Shown: piece by piece, positions 1 to 13,835 of the stretch | Layout of the letters: every line of letters begins with the position of its first letter | Numbering within the stretch: position 1 is the first letter of the stretch | Assembly (NCBI GenBank): GCA_030522415.1 | Contig: CM060104.1 | Location: 9,807,501 to 9,871,500 of the forward strand | DNA from: Channallabes apus | Lineage: Eukaryota; Chordata; Actinopteri; Siluriformes; Clariidae | Length of the DNA: 64,000 bases | Direction of reading: 5' to 3' | Made by a program: the position numbers and the translations under genes | The notes under the pieces: generated by a model | The model's input: the letters and a program-made list of their open reading frames with translations, nothing else | Database searches by the model: none | Told to the model about the DNA's origin: nothing

Positions 1-2655
1 AACAGATCAAGGAAAATTGCTACGACAGGGTTTACTGAACATGAACAGCTATGAAACTACTCGCTGTACTTTGGAATCTGGAATTTTGGAACGTTTCTCA
101 AAATCAATTATGTGAAGTGACAGGTCAATAATAGATTTATTCCATTCAGCACTTTTTCGATACAGAAACAAATTGAATAAATTGTGATGGATGAATTTAT
201 AATCCTGGGCTCTGTTCAATATAAATATGTTATACTCCTTTATACTCTATACACCATTGTAAATAATATTTCTAAACATCTAGAATTCTAAAAAGATGCT
301 ATTAAACGCTATTGCTTTGGCCATTAATCCAAATCTGACATCACAAGTGACATATTTAATACACAGAAAATGAAATGAACAGTTTAAAGTGATTGCTTCA
401 GCATTTGCTGAGTTACCTGAACTGAAAAGCATTTGCCTGAAAATGACCTTACTCAAAAAAACTGATACTAAATTATATAATTTAGATGATGACTGTGAGT
501 CAGTGAGGCAGAAACAGCGAGAGCAAAAGAGAGAGAAAGAGAGAAAGAGAGAGAGATGGCGTAGAAGAAAACCAGAGTGCAAGTACAAGTAATTACATTT
601 CCATGGATCTAATCAGCATGTAATCAGGGATCTCAGACATACTTGTATAGACAGATGAACGACGAATTAAAGTTAAAACCAACATAAACAATCTTCAGAA
701 GCAGCATTAATTCACCTTGGCACAGACTCTACATTTATACCATTCTTCCAAAAGATATTGCCTCAGTTAATATTTTGATTAAGATGATGAAGAATTCTGT
801 CTAAAACCTCTGTCTAAAACCTTCCGTCGGTGTTATTCTAAGTTCAGAGCTGGTGACTCTGAAGGCCACAGTATATGAATTACATGCTTTTCATATTCGA
901 ATAATCTATTATGTCCTTGTGTCTAGTGGATGGGGCATTGCCAACCACTTCCATCAGAATAAAAAATATTTTCTTTACATTATGTATTGTTTTTTGTAGT
1001 GACTGTAATTGCCAAGGGGACGAGTGGATCCAAGCTATCCACAGGACAACATCTAACTGTTTTTATTTTTCCCTTTAATATGTTATCTGCCTACACATCT
1101 GGACTGTTAAACAACAGGACAGGACTTTCCCATGTTCATCAATATAGCGCATTATAACCCTGCGGTAATTAAGGTTACTCATCGCTTTCTTCATAATTTA
1201 ATCATAACATGCCTGTAGCAACAAGCCTAGAACGACCCGACTAGTAAAACACATTAATACCAAAAGTTTAATTATAGTGTTAACCCTGACAGCCCTAATG
1301 CGCACTTATTGTTCACTTTAATATGAACACCTGCTTGTATGTATGAAGTTATCCAATCGTTCAGTGATATATGGCAGCATCACAAAGCATAACATAACGA
1401 AATATAGGGCAAGAGCTTCACTTAACCTCCACTACACCAGACATCAGAATGGGACCAAATATGATATCTTTAACTTGGAATTTTACTATGGTACAGATGT
1501 TGGTTTGGTCTGGTTTGAGTATTTGATAAATTGCTGGGATTTTACAGAGAATGTTGCTTACCAAACATCTACTGAGTAAAGGGTAACAAGGGAAACACCT
1601 TGATTGAGATGGAGATCTGGGGAAAATGAACAGATAGGTTTGAGCTGAGAGGAAGTCTGTAATAACTCAAAAAAAAGAATTCTTGTCTGTCATGAGCAGG
1701 GAAAAAAACATCTAAGCACTAAACATCTAATACACAACACCCTGAGGTAGAAAACCACCCTAGGTCCCCTTCTGTCAGCCAAGAATAGGACTCTGAGGCT
1801 ATCAGGGGTACAGAGCAACTGTACTTTGTGCCAACGATAGCATCAGATTTCTGTTTTAGGCTGATGGAATCTGACATGGACTTCTGCTCTTATAACCCAT
1901 TCAACTTTAGGTTTGAGTTGTTGTGCATGCTGAGACACTTTTCTGCTCAGTAGTCACTCAATGTAGAGACTATGTAAGTTACAATAGACTTCATGTCAGC
2001 TCAGTCAAACCAGGTCATTGTCCTCGTCAACAAGGTGTTTCAGGTTACAGACCTTTCATTAACAGGATGTTGCTTGTTTGGTTGTTTGTCACACTCTATA
2101 GTGAAATTCCCAGGACATCAGCAGTTTCTAAAATACTCAAACCATCTGCAACCAAATTCCATGCATCGCTTAAAGTCACAGACATCAAGTTTTTTCTTTA
2201 TTCGGATGTCTTAATATTAATATGCTATATATACATTGCGCCACTATCACATGACTGAACGATCGGCGAACTGCATAAATGAGCAGGTGTACAGGTGTGT
2301 GTGTGTTAAGAAGGAATGTGAGAGATAAAAAGAAAATGAAGAGTCGAGCAGCAGATGGACACTAGCTTTTATCTGGGTTTCTATAGACAGAGAGAGAGAG
2401 CTGACCCTTAAAAGGACAACTGCTTTCTGCCTTTTCTTCACTGTTTTTGCTTTGAGGTTTTCTCTTGAGTTCAGTGTTTTTACCACAGCAGGTGGAACTG
2501 AAAGTGAGACTGGCAGCAGCTCGGGGGAAATGTGAGGTTAACACCAGTTCTCCCTGCTCTTTCTTCTCTTGTTTGAAGAATAAACAGAAAACAAATGTGG
2601 AAAAACAAAAGTAAATGTGTGCGTGTGAGTGTGTATGTGTGGCTGTGTCTGTGTG
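1..2655. other. gene-free stretch
   Basis: AT-rich sequence with a purine-rich patch at 515-560 and short GT runs. No exon with splice support was seen on either strand. Confidence 0.6.
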
Positions 2656-2971
2656 AACTGTCAGAGCAAAAATATTATGTCCTTGTTAGGAAAAAAGAAC
2701 TAGCATAGACATGCAAAGAACATGTTATTGTATTTGCTTTAACAAAAAAAAAAAAACAATATATCTGAGATTACTGGAGTTGGATTAGGGCTAGCTAGGA
2801 AGCTAGCTAGCTAGTTAGATATATAGCTAGCTAGCTAGCTATATGTGTATGTGTGTCTGTGTGAACTGTCAGAGCAAAAATATTATGTCCTTGTTAGGAA
2901 AAAAGAACTAGCATAGATATGCAAAGAACATGTTATTGTATTTGCTTTAACAAAAAAACAAACAAACAAAC

Positions 2972-3053
<82 letters not shown>

Positions 3054-3115
3054 GAGATTACTGGAGTTGGATTAGGGCTAGCTAGGAAGCTAGCTAGCTA
3101 GTTAGATATAGCTAG
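2656..3115. repeat. tandem duplication, unit about 208 bp
   Basis: AACTGTCAGAGCAAAAATAT begins at 2656 and again at 2864. The match continues through GACTAGCATAG(A/T)CATGCAAAG-type sequence and CTGAGATTACTGGAGTTGG. Copy 2 carries an expanded poly(A)-(TA)n where copy 1 has only a short A-run and a few TA. Confidence 0.85.
2989..3050. repeat. (TA)31 microsatellite
   Basis: Pure TA run after an A-rich tract, inside copy 2 of the tandem duplication. Confidence 0.95.
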
Positions 3116-3117
3116 CA

Positions 3118-3136
3118 AGATAGATAGATAGCTAGC

Positions 3137-3216
<80 letters not shown>
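3118..3216. repeat. (GATA)n microsatellite
   Basis: Uninterrupted TAGA/GATA repeats after two GCTAGCAA interruptions. Confidence 0.95.
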
Positions 3217-4710
3217 ATAATTAAAAATGATAAATATAATAGTATACTTCCTGTTGGCATAAAACAGCCACCTAGCCATGAATCATTAATCATTTCCTAT
3301 CCACTGTGTGTGTGTGTGTGTATATGTGTTTGCAGAATATATTGTACAATGAATTCAAATGAGAGTATACAGTATAATGTTGTAAGTTGTTGGCATTCCT
3401 GAATCCCCATGTTTAATGTCTTGTGAAATGGATTCAGTGGAGCAGCTCCTGGTTTGGGGTTTTAGCGGCCGTTCCATCGTGGTGTCCTGCTTATCGTGTG
3501 TAAATGTGTATAGGAAGCTGTTCTAGGCAGTACAAGGTAGATAATCAGATAAAGGAGACAAAAACAGAGAAGAGAGGAAAGGAGAGATGAGGGAGAGGGA
3601 GAGAGTTGAAAGAACAAGGGGAGAAGTGTGTGGTAATGAGGGGAAGGCCAGTGGGGCAGGAAGCTGTTACTCTGTTGGCTAAACAGTCCTGATTGACGCC
3701 GAATCATTACGTGCATCTTACTGACCTATTTGCTAATGTGTTATTGATCCCTGGACTAGGATCATTTGTAAAAGGATGTGAAAAAAGGCAACACTTAACT
3801 TTTCTGTTATCTTTAAAGGTGTTCAGAGAAACCATAGGATTAAGCAGAATAAAGGATAAAGAAATAGCTTCATCATAGTGAATTCTAACAGTGTCCGTGA
3901 AGTGTTCTTAAACCTTTTGTGGTCCCGCCAGGGCTATTATGTGTCTGTGTTGTCTGTGTCTTAATGTAAGTATTTAATTTGTAAAAATCTCTTAAAAGTC
4001 CCATATTGTTCTAAGTGTGTGTATGTGTGTGTTAAGATAATGCTTTTTTTTTTTAGACCACAAACTCCCTTTATTATACTCCTTATCCAAATGCAACAGT
4101 TCAGTGTTTATGTAAATAGGCTACTGCTGAGCCCCTCCCCACCAGGGAACAGCAGAAATGAGCAACAGGCCATTTTCTTATATGCGGTCACAAAGGGAAA
4201 AAATCAGCATTTAAATGGCTTGTCTAAGCCTCAGCCAATATAGAATTTACGCAAGTTTACACTGGAGGTCCATCTGCACGTATACAATTGAGTAAAAAGT
4301 AAATTTTGCATAACAGGCCCCATTTAACCAGTGATGATGATGGTGACGATGATGAAAGTATGTATGTGCAAGGTTTATATGGTGTCTGCTGCCTGATTGT
4401 ATCATTATTAAATATAACAGAAAAAAAGGAAGAATGTCCCCGTGTGGACATTTTGCACATTGTGAGAATGAGGAGGTGTAAAGCAGTGAATGATTGTGGT
4501 ATGTGCCACACACACACATATGTTGCACATAGTAAACCCTCAATGCTTTAATGGTCATGAATAATTAGGGCTTTCTCTCAAACAGCAGATGTCTCTTTCT
4601 ACACAACTCTCACATATGAGACGAGTCTGATAGAGAGTGCTCTGAGAGAAGACTGACCCATCAACAATGAACACTGACCGATGAACAATCTCTTTCTTTC
4701 TCCTACACTC

Positions 4711-4773
<63 letters not shown>

Positions 4774-6807
4774 GGAGGGCTGAGAATGGCAGCATGGCAG
4801 ACTACAGGCATCTTTCACTTTCATCACTGATTCTATAAATTATTCACCTCTACTCAAATATTGATATGAAAATCATTGTCCAGACAAGTGACAGCCAACA
4901 TATAGATAGAGTGCACATCCATATTGTCACCCTATAGTGTTTATGTCGCATACATCTCCATGATTTGTCATTAATACATGATTCCTAAGGTTCAGAGGTG
5001 TAGAATGTGAGCCGTTTTACTAGAAAATATCCTTCAGTCATTCTCTGGTCTCAAGAAAATAGATTATTATGCTGACGTATGTATTACATGGCAAAGCAGA
5101 AACACAAAAGGTCATAATAATGCATTCAGTATTGATTTAACCTGCGTAAACACCACTGGGAGACTGGGCTTACAGAGACAGCAAAAGGCTAGCACTTGTA
5201 AATATGAACAAACAAATGTGTTTAATGAGAAGAAAGAGAAAAGTCAATGTATTACAGAGGCTGATTTTCCACACTGTCCAACACACATGTACAATGTTTA
5301 ACCTGGGAATAACATGTGACACTCAAGAGATTCATTCCACTATGCAGAATTCTTAAGTACTGTAGGAGGAAGACAAGTGTTACATCTCAAACTCAGTGAA
5401 AGTGTTAGATGAATATGTGAATATATAATAACATAAATCTGATGCTCTTTACCTTTCTGAGTTTGGCCTTGTTACTACAATATGTAGTAGATACAGTTGA
5501 GAAAAAAATATTCACACATCTAAAACTAAAATATATAAGTTCTGCCTATATAAAACTTATATAACTTATATACTATTAACACATGGATTGATGTCAAATT
5601 GAAGTAATACTTGTGTAACTTAAGACAAACATCTATAATCCAAATAATAATTATTCAATATCTCAAGAGAGGGAGTGCTGTTGTACTGAATATTGCTTAT
5701 ATTCAATACGACAGCATGCCCTCAAGTGTGATATTGATTTTGTACAACAGTTCTACCAACACCATTTATTGTCAACAGATTGTTATTTATTTGTTTATTT
5801 AACCAGTTATTTTGCTCCGCCAAGAAATATCCTTCCGCGACTGATACTGAAACTAGCTTTGACAGTTAGCGACAAACAGTAAGATTAACAGGAGTGAACA
5901 AAGTCTTCCCAGTACTATGTAGCCAAAAGGTGAGGAGAATAAATCATGGAGGTTTCGTGGACAGTCTTTAAGAGATTTACTTTATATTTCTACTCATTCT
6001 GCTATTAAATATCACCTAACAAATAGTATAAAATGAAAAACTAGTATGCTACATAGGGTGCACAATCCCTTGTTCCAAACACCAAGGAGCAAACTTGACC
6101 AGGGGTTAGAGCGGGGTTTGGGTTTCAGCCTTGTGTTAGAAGCTAGTTAGCTTTGTAGCTTGTGTTAGCTATGGATCAAACAACACCAAGAGTATATTTG
6201 GAACGACTTAGAAGCAGTTACTAAGGAGACAGAGTGTTGTCTGAGATGACACAACGTGTGTGTTTTCTTTCTGAGAGTGTTTCCGTGACTAGTTTTGAAT
6301 GGTTTTTGGCAGGCAGCTGCTCTCCTGTCCAGTAATGTGGCCTGTACTGACCTACCTTCACCCATGCTGGTGACGATTAGTGTATTTAATGATTGTTAGA
6401 ATACCTATGGTGCGGAGTGATATATACAGTTAAATAACCCAGTGCCAGGTATTTTGCTCCACCAAGAAATATCAGTTAGTAGTTAGCGACACACATTCAG
6501 TTAGGTGATTCACAACTCGCGGAATGCCTCTCATCAAGATTACTCATTCGGAACTGACTGTTGTATGATAGGAATTATATCACACCATAAGTTTGCCCCT
6601 CACCCCATCTTTCCTGACAAATATTGTAATTGTGTCAGATCTAACACACTTCTGTCTTCAAATCAGGTCAGGAGAGAGCAATGGTGTTAGTGCAAGCTGT
6701 CTATTTTGCTATTGATTTTGCCATATGCTCTGGATTGTCATCTTGTCGCAGGACAAATCACCATTACTTTTTTTTTATGTCTATCTTTAGAAATCGCTAA
6801 ACAGTAT
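3217..6807. other. gene-free stretch with a pair of direct repeats
   Basis: Nothing coding was seen. TATTTTGCTCC(G/A)CCAAGAAATATC followed by AGTTAGCGACA occurs at 5808 and again at 6450, about 642 bp apart in the same direction; one copy has a short insertion. The element type is unknown. Confidence 0.5.
4709..4770. repeat. (CA)n microsatellite
   Basis: CA dinucleotides with one AAAC interruption. Confidence 0.95.
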
Positions 6808-7106
6808 AATCCATCCATACATCCAAACATTATCTATACTAGATATACTGAGTAGGGAGGGATCCAGGGCTGGAATTCTATCCCAGGGTGCAAAGTGGAG
6901 TACACGCTCCAACCCATCACAGGTCACAAGCCCACATACACTAACACACTAGGGCAATTTGGAATCACCAGTGAACCTACTTGTGCATATCTTTGGACTG
7001 TGGGAGCACGGGGAGGACATGCAAACTCCACACACACAGGCCCCGAAGCGAGATTCAAACACCTACCTCTAGATGTGTCAGTTGACAGTGATTACCACTG
7101 AAGCGA
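6808..7106 (-). mobile_element. SINE family A copy, diverged
   Basis: The reverse complement of family A is recognisable from CATCCATCCA-type tail sequence through CAATTTGGAATCACCAGT, CTTTGGACTGTGGGAG and GAGGACATGCAAACTCC to the head. Confidence 0.6.
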
Positions 7107-8609
7107 CCATGATTTTTATTATCTTATTCTGGGTACCAGAACTATTTTTGGCGTGAACACACTGACAAGGAGCTGTTTGTCTTCTCTCATTTTAGAAACT
7201 CCTCAGATAACAGTCATGTAACTGTTAAATGTTTTGTCGCTTGCTGGTTGGTTCCTGTCAGTGTTTATGAATCTTGAAACCTCTGCAATTCATCCCACAA
7301 ACAAGTGCACCAACAAGTGCAACTCATTTTGACCTCAAAATGTTCATTTAGCTCTTGTACTCAAATGACTAATGTACCAACATCGCAGGAAGCAACAACT
7401 GCACGAAATGTGCACACAAAAACACACACACACACATAGACACAGACACACACAAACATTGACCTGGAAATTTTACTGTTGATTCAGTTGCATTGCACAA
7501 CTGTCTGAGTGAGTTGTCAACAGCGAGCCATTCCCTGAAGCTCCAGGAAAGGCCATCAACAGCAGAAGCCTATTCTGGTGATAATGTCATTATTGTGCAT
7601 GCAGGAATGAATGTTAATGAAGTGTCCCTGATAGTGCAGCATGGCAGTCAAATGATGATGACTTTGCTCTTGTTCCTGTCCATTCTCTCCACATTGGCCC
7701 TCTGCCATATACTTTTCCTGTGTAAATAAACACACTGCAGTGAACAGCAGGACAGATGAGGAACAGAAAGAGGATGTTAAAGTGAAAGGGAAAATAGACA
7801 TAACAGAACATTGCACTGCTTCAGACTTCATCCGTTCCTCTCTGAACTTAGAATCAAGCACAAAATCCAGTGTCTTTGAACACTTTATTCTTATCTGTCA
7901 TCTCCTGATCAAAATCGTGTGTTATGACATTATGAAAAAAACTAACAAAAAAAAAAGAAACCCCGAAACCCGGCCCATTACTGGGTGACAGTGAAATTTA
8001 ATGGCTGCTGTACTATTGTGGTATAAAAAGCTTCTTTGCATTAATCAGCTCTGCATCCTCCTCTCACTCTTTTGGCAGTCGCAGCATGTTGTCTGCATTG
8101 AGTCTCCCCCACAGTTTCCTAGTGAGGATGACAACAGGGTGTGGGGGAACAAAAAAACAGGATGCAGCCTGTGTTCTGGTGGGCAGTGGCCTGGTCCTGC
8201 TGTGTGTTCACCCTGAGCTGCTGCTCTGCTGCGGGGGAACGTTACTCAATATAGCGCATGTGGTCAGTCTCACTCACTCACTTACTCCTTCACTCACACA
8301 CACATACTGTACACACACACACACACAGAAAAAGTGTGCTCCTCATCATATCTTGCAGTGACCCCACAATGACTTCTTATTCTTATTTTTTTCCATATTG
8401 GTAGATTTAAACAGGCTTTAAAAACATTACAGGTACACTCCCACTTTTAATTAATTAATTTTTTTTTATTTTTTTATTTGCAAATCCGTATCCATCCTAT
8501 CCATAGTTTACATACAATAACTATGGAAAATAACTTGTTGATTTAAAACTGGATGAGCAGTTCTTGTGAAAGTCAAATATTAATGCAAATCACATTTTAT
8601 ATATACACA

Positions 8610-8612
<3 letters not shown>

Positions 8613-8651
<39 letters not shown>
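8613..8651. repeat. (CA)n microsatellite
   Basis: About 19 CA units next to a SINE B fragment. Confidence 0.95.
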
Positions 8652-8652
<1 letters not shown>

Positions 8653-8654
<2 letters not shown>

Positions 8655-8762
8655 GTTCCTTTTGGGCCCTTGAGCAAGGCCCTTAACCCTCAACTGCTCA
8701 GATGTATAATGAGATAAATGTAAGTCGCTCTGGTTAAGGGCGTCTGCCAAAATGCCAATATG
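8653..8762 (+). mobile_element. SINE family B tail fragment
   Basis: GGGCCCTTGAGCAAGGCCC, CCTCAACTGCTCAGATGTAT and GTAAGTCGCTCTGGTTAAGG are present; the tRNA head is missing and the left edge is a (CA)n repeat. Confidence 0.55.
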
Positions 8763-9526
8763 TTTTTAAGCTCATCATTAACCATCTTCCAATTTGAGGA
8801 TGTTGATCAAGATCAATAAGCTAAAACTTGAAAAGAAATTACAAGGCACACAAGATTAGCGTTTGGATCTAAGCAGGGTAAAATCCTTTCTGCCATGCCT
8901 TTTATCGTCTCCCTTGGGTTAAAAAGAAACAAACAAAAAGAAACTGAACGCATGTCATATGTGAACTGAATGTTGAGTAATTTTTGGTGAGTTTGAAGCT
9001 TGTTCAATTCTCATTATACATTCTTGTCCATGGCAATCAAATACACACTATAGATGCAGTGGTTTAAAGACATGGTGGAAAACATTGCTGGAGTATCCCT
9101 TTAAGGCCACACACACTCTATGTTTATGTGCGTCTATGTTTGTCCCATAGGTCTGACTCATTAGTAACATTTGCACCTCAAACCACCCCAGAGAGATCTA
9201 TAAATGGCTGCTGCCATGTTATCAAGAGAAAAAGATGGATATGGGCCTAACGTAGAGAGCCAGCCCTGAAGCAACAGGACAGACAGCAGGTTCTGTTTTT
9301 TTATTCATGCTCTCGTCCATACCCAGTTAATTAACCATCCTGATTACGATACTGTGTGTCTCTGTGGGAAACACAAGCCGTGGCCCATTTTGGTTGCTTT
9401 CACAAGCTAAAAGTGTCATCGAATGCCTTAGGTTGTTCCTGATAATCATTTTTGAAAGAAATTAAAAGCAATTCTAAAAGTTTAGAACGAGCTAGTACAG
9501 AGCATGAGGTGTAGCTACTTACTACG

Positions 9527-9530
<4 letters not shown>

Positions 9531-9589
<59 letters not shown>
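9531..9589. repeat. (GT)n microsatellite
   Basis: Pure GT run followed by short GA repeats (to about 9612). Confidence 0.95.
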
Positions 9590-9591
<2 letters not shown>

Positions 9592-9699
9592 ACAGAGCGA
9601 GAGAGAGAGAGACTAAAACTCCTTAGACTAAAACTTTACATTATATAGGCATGCTGTAATAGTATACAGTAATTCAGTAATTATTGGAAAAAGGCAGAT

Positions 9700-9701
<2 letters not shown>

Positions 9702-9744
<43 letters not shown>
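9702..9744. repeat. (GA)n microsatellite
   Basis: Pure GA run of about 21 units. Confidence 0.95.
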
Positions 9745-9748
<4 letters not shown>

Positions 9749-10514
9749 ATGTGGGGGATGGATGTTTTCTTTCGAGTCAGCTAATTGACTCACAGATGTC
9801 AGGAGGAGCCAAGAGAAGCCGAGCACCCACTAGCATGGCTTCCATCCCCACAATACACAGACACATGCACATACACACACTCACACACAAAACAATGGAT
9901 GAGGGTGAGCACGTGGCACCATGCTACGTGTGTTTACGTGAGAACAGGCCAGTGTTTGTTCTTGGGGGAGGAGGCAAGGGGGAGGGGTGTCGAGAATGTA
10001 GCTCTTGGTTTGTTCTTTACGTGACAAAAGCCTGTCAGGTGTGTCCAGCGGCTACTCAATGATTTAGGGTCACTACTGAGTCACATCTCACAAACAGGCA
10101 GCAACATTTCAGGCTATCCCTAACCCTTTAGGAAGGAACAATAAAGACAAAAGTTTCGGCTTTTGTTGTACGTTTGTAGGCTTAATTGGCTAATGAATAC
10201 TTGGCTAATGAAAAATTCTGTTTTCGGTAAAGAATAATGCCATTTCACACCAGAGCCAGGTCCAATGATTGGGCAAAACATTACTGTCCTAGCTAGCTAG
10301 TTTGGTATGATAGCTATTACAGCAGGACTAAAACACTGATAACATGTTATGACTTTGTTCTACATATCTACAACTATCAACTATAAGTAGTTCCTAATAA
10401 TTTCACTGTATTTACAAAACATTTTATAGTTGTTACTGGCAAATATACTTAACATTAATCACCAGATAATAATGCAATTGGATAATTCAGGGTTTTAAAT
10501 GAGAAAGTGGATCT

Positions 10515-10518
<4 letters not shown>

Positions 10519-10600
<82 letters not shown>
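10519..10600. repeat. (TA)41 microsatellite
   Basis: Pure TA run. Confidence 0.95.
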
Positions 10601-10604
<4 letters not shown>

Positions 10605-10937
10605 TGTACAGTATAAGGAGCAATGGTACTCCTAAAGATACTAAACATGTCGCTTTGATACGTACCATCAACTAATGCAGGTTTTGTGTCTTTTTCCTTG
10701 GAGGGTGGATGCATAAATTGAATTACCTTTTATAGAAAATCTCTTAAGAACAAAGCAGTTGTACTTAAGGTGTAATTGTGTACATTAAATTATTTTCCTG
10801 AAAGAATCATACTAAAGTTACAAAAGATTACCCTTGAGTACTCTTGATGGTACCATCCCAGCAACAGGGGAAAGTTCAGCTTACTACTTAGAGTGTAGGC
10901 GCTGATCACATTTTCTCTGGCAATTTTGATCTGTTGG

Positions 10938-11243
10938 CGTCATGGTGGTGCATTAGGTAGCACTGCTGCCTTACTCCAGGGTCCCCAGTTCAACCCAGAG
11001 CTTGAGTTACTGTCTGTGTGGAGTTTCACATGTTCTCTTTTTGTCTGCATGGGGTTTCTTCCCACTGTGCCATTACAGGTGAATTGCACATGCAAAATTG
11101 CCTGTAGGTGTGAATGAGAGTGTAAATGTGTGTGTATGGAGACTAAGTATGTAAATATGCAAGGTACAGGATTTCCATTCCGGGTGTATTCCCACATGGA
11201 TGTCAGTGTTCCTGGGATAAAGGCTAAGATGATTAAATGAATG
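10938..11243 (+). mobile_element. SINE family A copy, strongly diverged
   Basis: The order of landmarks is kept: CATGGTGGTGCATTAGGTAG, GTGTGGAGTTTCACATGTTC, AATTGCCTGTAGGTGTGAAT and a tail near 11240 (AAATGAATG). Confidence 0.5.
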
Positions 11244-12750
11244 CCTCATATTCCATATGTTCTACCCACAAGATGTTTCAGGTACAGAATGACTGCATCA
11301 TGAATAAAAGTTTCCGTAACTAAAAATCATATCAGGGTTGAAGATTACACACAATTACGGTGTCCAATAAAATCAGTCATTGTTTTTTTTTTTCTCAAAT
11401 GATTTTTTGCTCATTCTCCTACAGGTTGTCCCTCATTCTCCCTCTCTTCCATATGCTGTAGACTATGTTTCAGTCTGGGAACCAATTATATAAAAGCAGC
11501 CATCTCATTATTAACTGAGCTGAGTTGATAAAAGATTCATGCACAGCTCCACTCTCACCCTAACCTTCCAACTTCCAACTGTTTCCTGCTAATGTCAACA
11601 ACTTCATGCAAGTGGAAAATATGCAGAGAAAAGAGGAATACTGAGCCATTAAATTGTATGATGGCTCATGTCACAAAAACAAATACCAGAGATGAAAAAA
11701 GAAAAAGCCCAGCAGGTTTCAGTTCAGGTGATTAGCGATACTTCTAACTTTGCCCTTACAAAAAAAATAATTAAGGAAGCCAGGATTATTCTTTTCTTTT
11801 TCCAAATGTCAGCACTGTAAAAGCGTGCAGTAAAACCACTGTTTTAAGCAAGCCATAAGCAAATGTAATCTTCGGGGGGAAAAAACACTTTGTCTCATCG
11901 AAACAACAAAGCCCTCATGATGTCACAGGCTGTGGAAGTAGTGTGGGGATGTTTCTACTTTCTATTTCTGATTAAAAAGCAACTTAAACTTTCATTTTTT
12001 AAAAATGAATGACTCAAGTGATTTACTCAGTATTGTTTGTTCTCTATTCTAAATAATAGTTTAAACAGTAAATAATATTCCTTAGATTTCCCGAAATTTG
12101 TGACACCTCAAACTCGCACTTTATTTTTGAAGTGACTGACTGCTAAAGTTAGTAACTTTGGCACCCGATGTTCTAAAGATCTGTGAATTTATATGTTTTT
12201 TTGTTACTCCTTCAGTATTCTGAGCCAGTTTTGGATAAAGACTAAATCTTTTGTGACAGCAAGGGGGTGGGGTATTGATCCACCGGCTCCTGCCCTGCAG
12301 CCACTGAGAGAGGGTGATTGATGGCGCTGTCTTCAAAATCCATAAATAAAGGGGACCTCCATCACCTCAGCATGAAGTGCAGGGAAACATAGTGCTCAAC
12401 TCGATGTATGATCGGTATGGTTTAGTAACTGAGAAGCCTATGCTATAAACTGTGAGTGAAAGTCACTGTGTCCTGAGATAGCTGTTGATATAATCTGACA
12501 ATTTGAGATAATAACCACCATGACCATCTTGTGATAGTACAAAGTGACCTTTCAATGAAACTTTTAGCAGTTTGGAATTAAATGAAGCTTGTATGTGGTA
12601 CATATACAGTAGTTGCTCTGGGTCCTCTGGTAATTAAATGAATATTACTTTCCCCTAATATATAATCCACTTGGAATTATATATATTATATTATGTATTA
12701 TATATATGACATTTCTGTCAAAATTTAGATATTCACATTTTCTTATTCTG

Positions 12751-12803
12751 TTAATACATTGGACAAAATAGTGTCCAATGTATTAACATTGGACACTATT
12801 TTG
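12751..12803. repeat. two overlapping perfect inverted repeats
   Basis: TTAATACATTGGACA (12751-12765) pairs with 12772-12786 across a 6-nt loop. CAAAATAGTGTCCAATG (12764-12780) pairs with 12787-12803 across another 6-nt loop. The middle arm takes part in both hairpins. Confidence 0.9.
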
Positions 12804-13714
12804 AAGAAAAAAAACATAGAACAGTTTTGGAACATCTGGAGTGTGGCAACTTTGAAGCTCAATGTCTAAAAATCACTCAGAATGCAGATTCAACCTTGTA
12901 ATTTCAAGGGAACAATGTGTTCCACTTTGGTCATACTAGTTTTGTAGCCTTCAGCAGTGGAATCAGAAAGATTTAAGACTTAAGGGTGGTTGTATTAGTA
13001 CATTTACGCTAGAAAAAATGGACAAAAACAGAAGGGAAACTGATTGCTTTCGAGAGCAGCAACTGCCCTATTCTATGTAGTGCAAAATCCCCATATGAAG
13101 ACTTGTGTTTCTTTTCCTCCCACTTAACTCTCCCCCTGCCCCTGACGTGAACATCCAGCAGCCTCCACTTCCCTGTCATTGGGTCTTTGCTTCACTAAGA
13201 GGAAGTTCTCAGTTTATTTATAGATCTTATTTGCCTGAACAATACACCAACACCCACCCCCCAAAAATGAAAACGTAAGTCATACTCTAGTTTCAGTAAA
13301 ACTCAATGGAATGTACACAAGGTTACAATTTTACAGAATATAGCAGCATGTGGTTTTTACAACTAACATGGAAGTGGGTGATTTCTCTATGACATTCAAT
13401 TGGGGAAAATAGCAAGATGATTTCTGTTTTATGAGGTCAACAACCTGACATCAGCAACCATCTCTAGTCAGCACAAGTAGTTTTGGGTTGTGATATCACC
13501 AATGGCATTGGCAATGCCCCTTGTCAAAACACTTTCAACTAATTGCCTCTTCTGAATCAGAGTGTAGAAAAGAGAGAGTTCTCTGATTTGGCAGTTCAGA
13601 AGTACTTTCCTATCACATGGTTCTTTACCAATGATTCCTAAATTTGAACTCGTGAACACGTGAATTCAGTGATAAATTTGGTTAGCCTTAGTGCACAGGT
13701 GCTGACATGGAACA

Positions 13715-13835
13715 TTTCATCCATCCATCCATTGTCTATATCGCTTATCCTGTGTAGACGGCCTGGAGTCTATACGGGGGGGACAAGGCAGGTTTCACGC
13801 TTGGATGCGTGCCAACCCATCACAGAGAACATACA
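13715..13835 (-). mobile_element. SINE family A fragment
   Basis: Only the tail half in reverse is present: CATCCATCCATCCATTG, CGCTTATCCTGTGTAGA and CCAACCCATCACAGAG. Confidence 0.5.

Larger units (their letters stand above)
7107..10937. other. gene-free stretch with microsatellites
   Basis: Apart from the listed (CA)n, (GT)n, (GA)n, (TA)n and the SINE B fragment, no gene or conserved motif was recognised. Confidence 0.55.
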
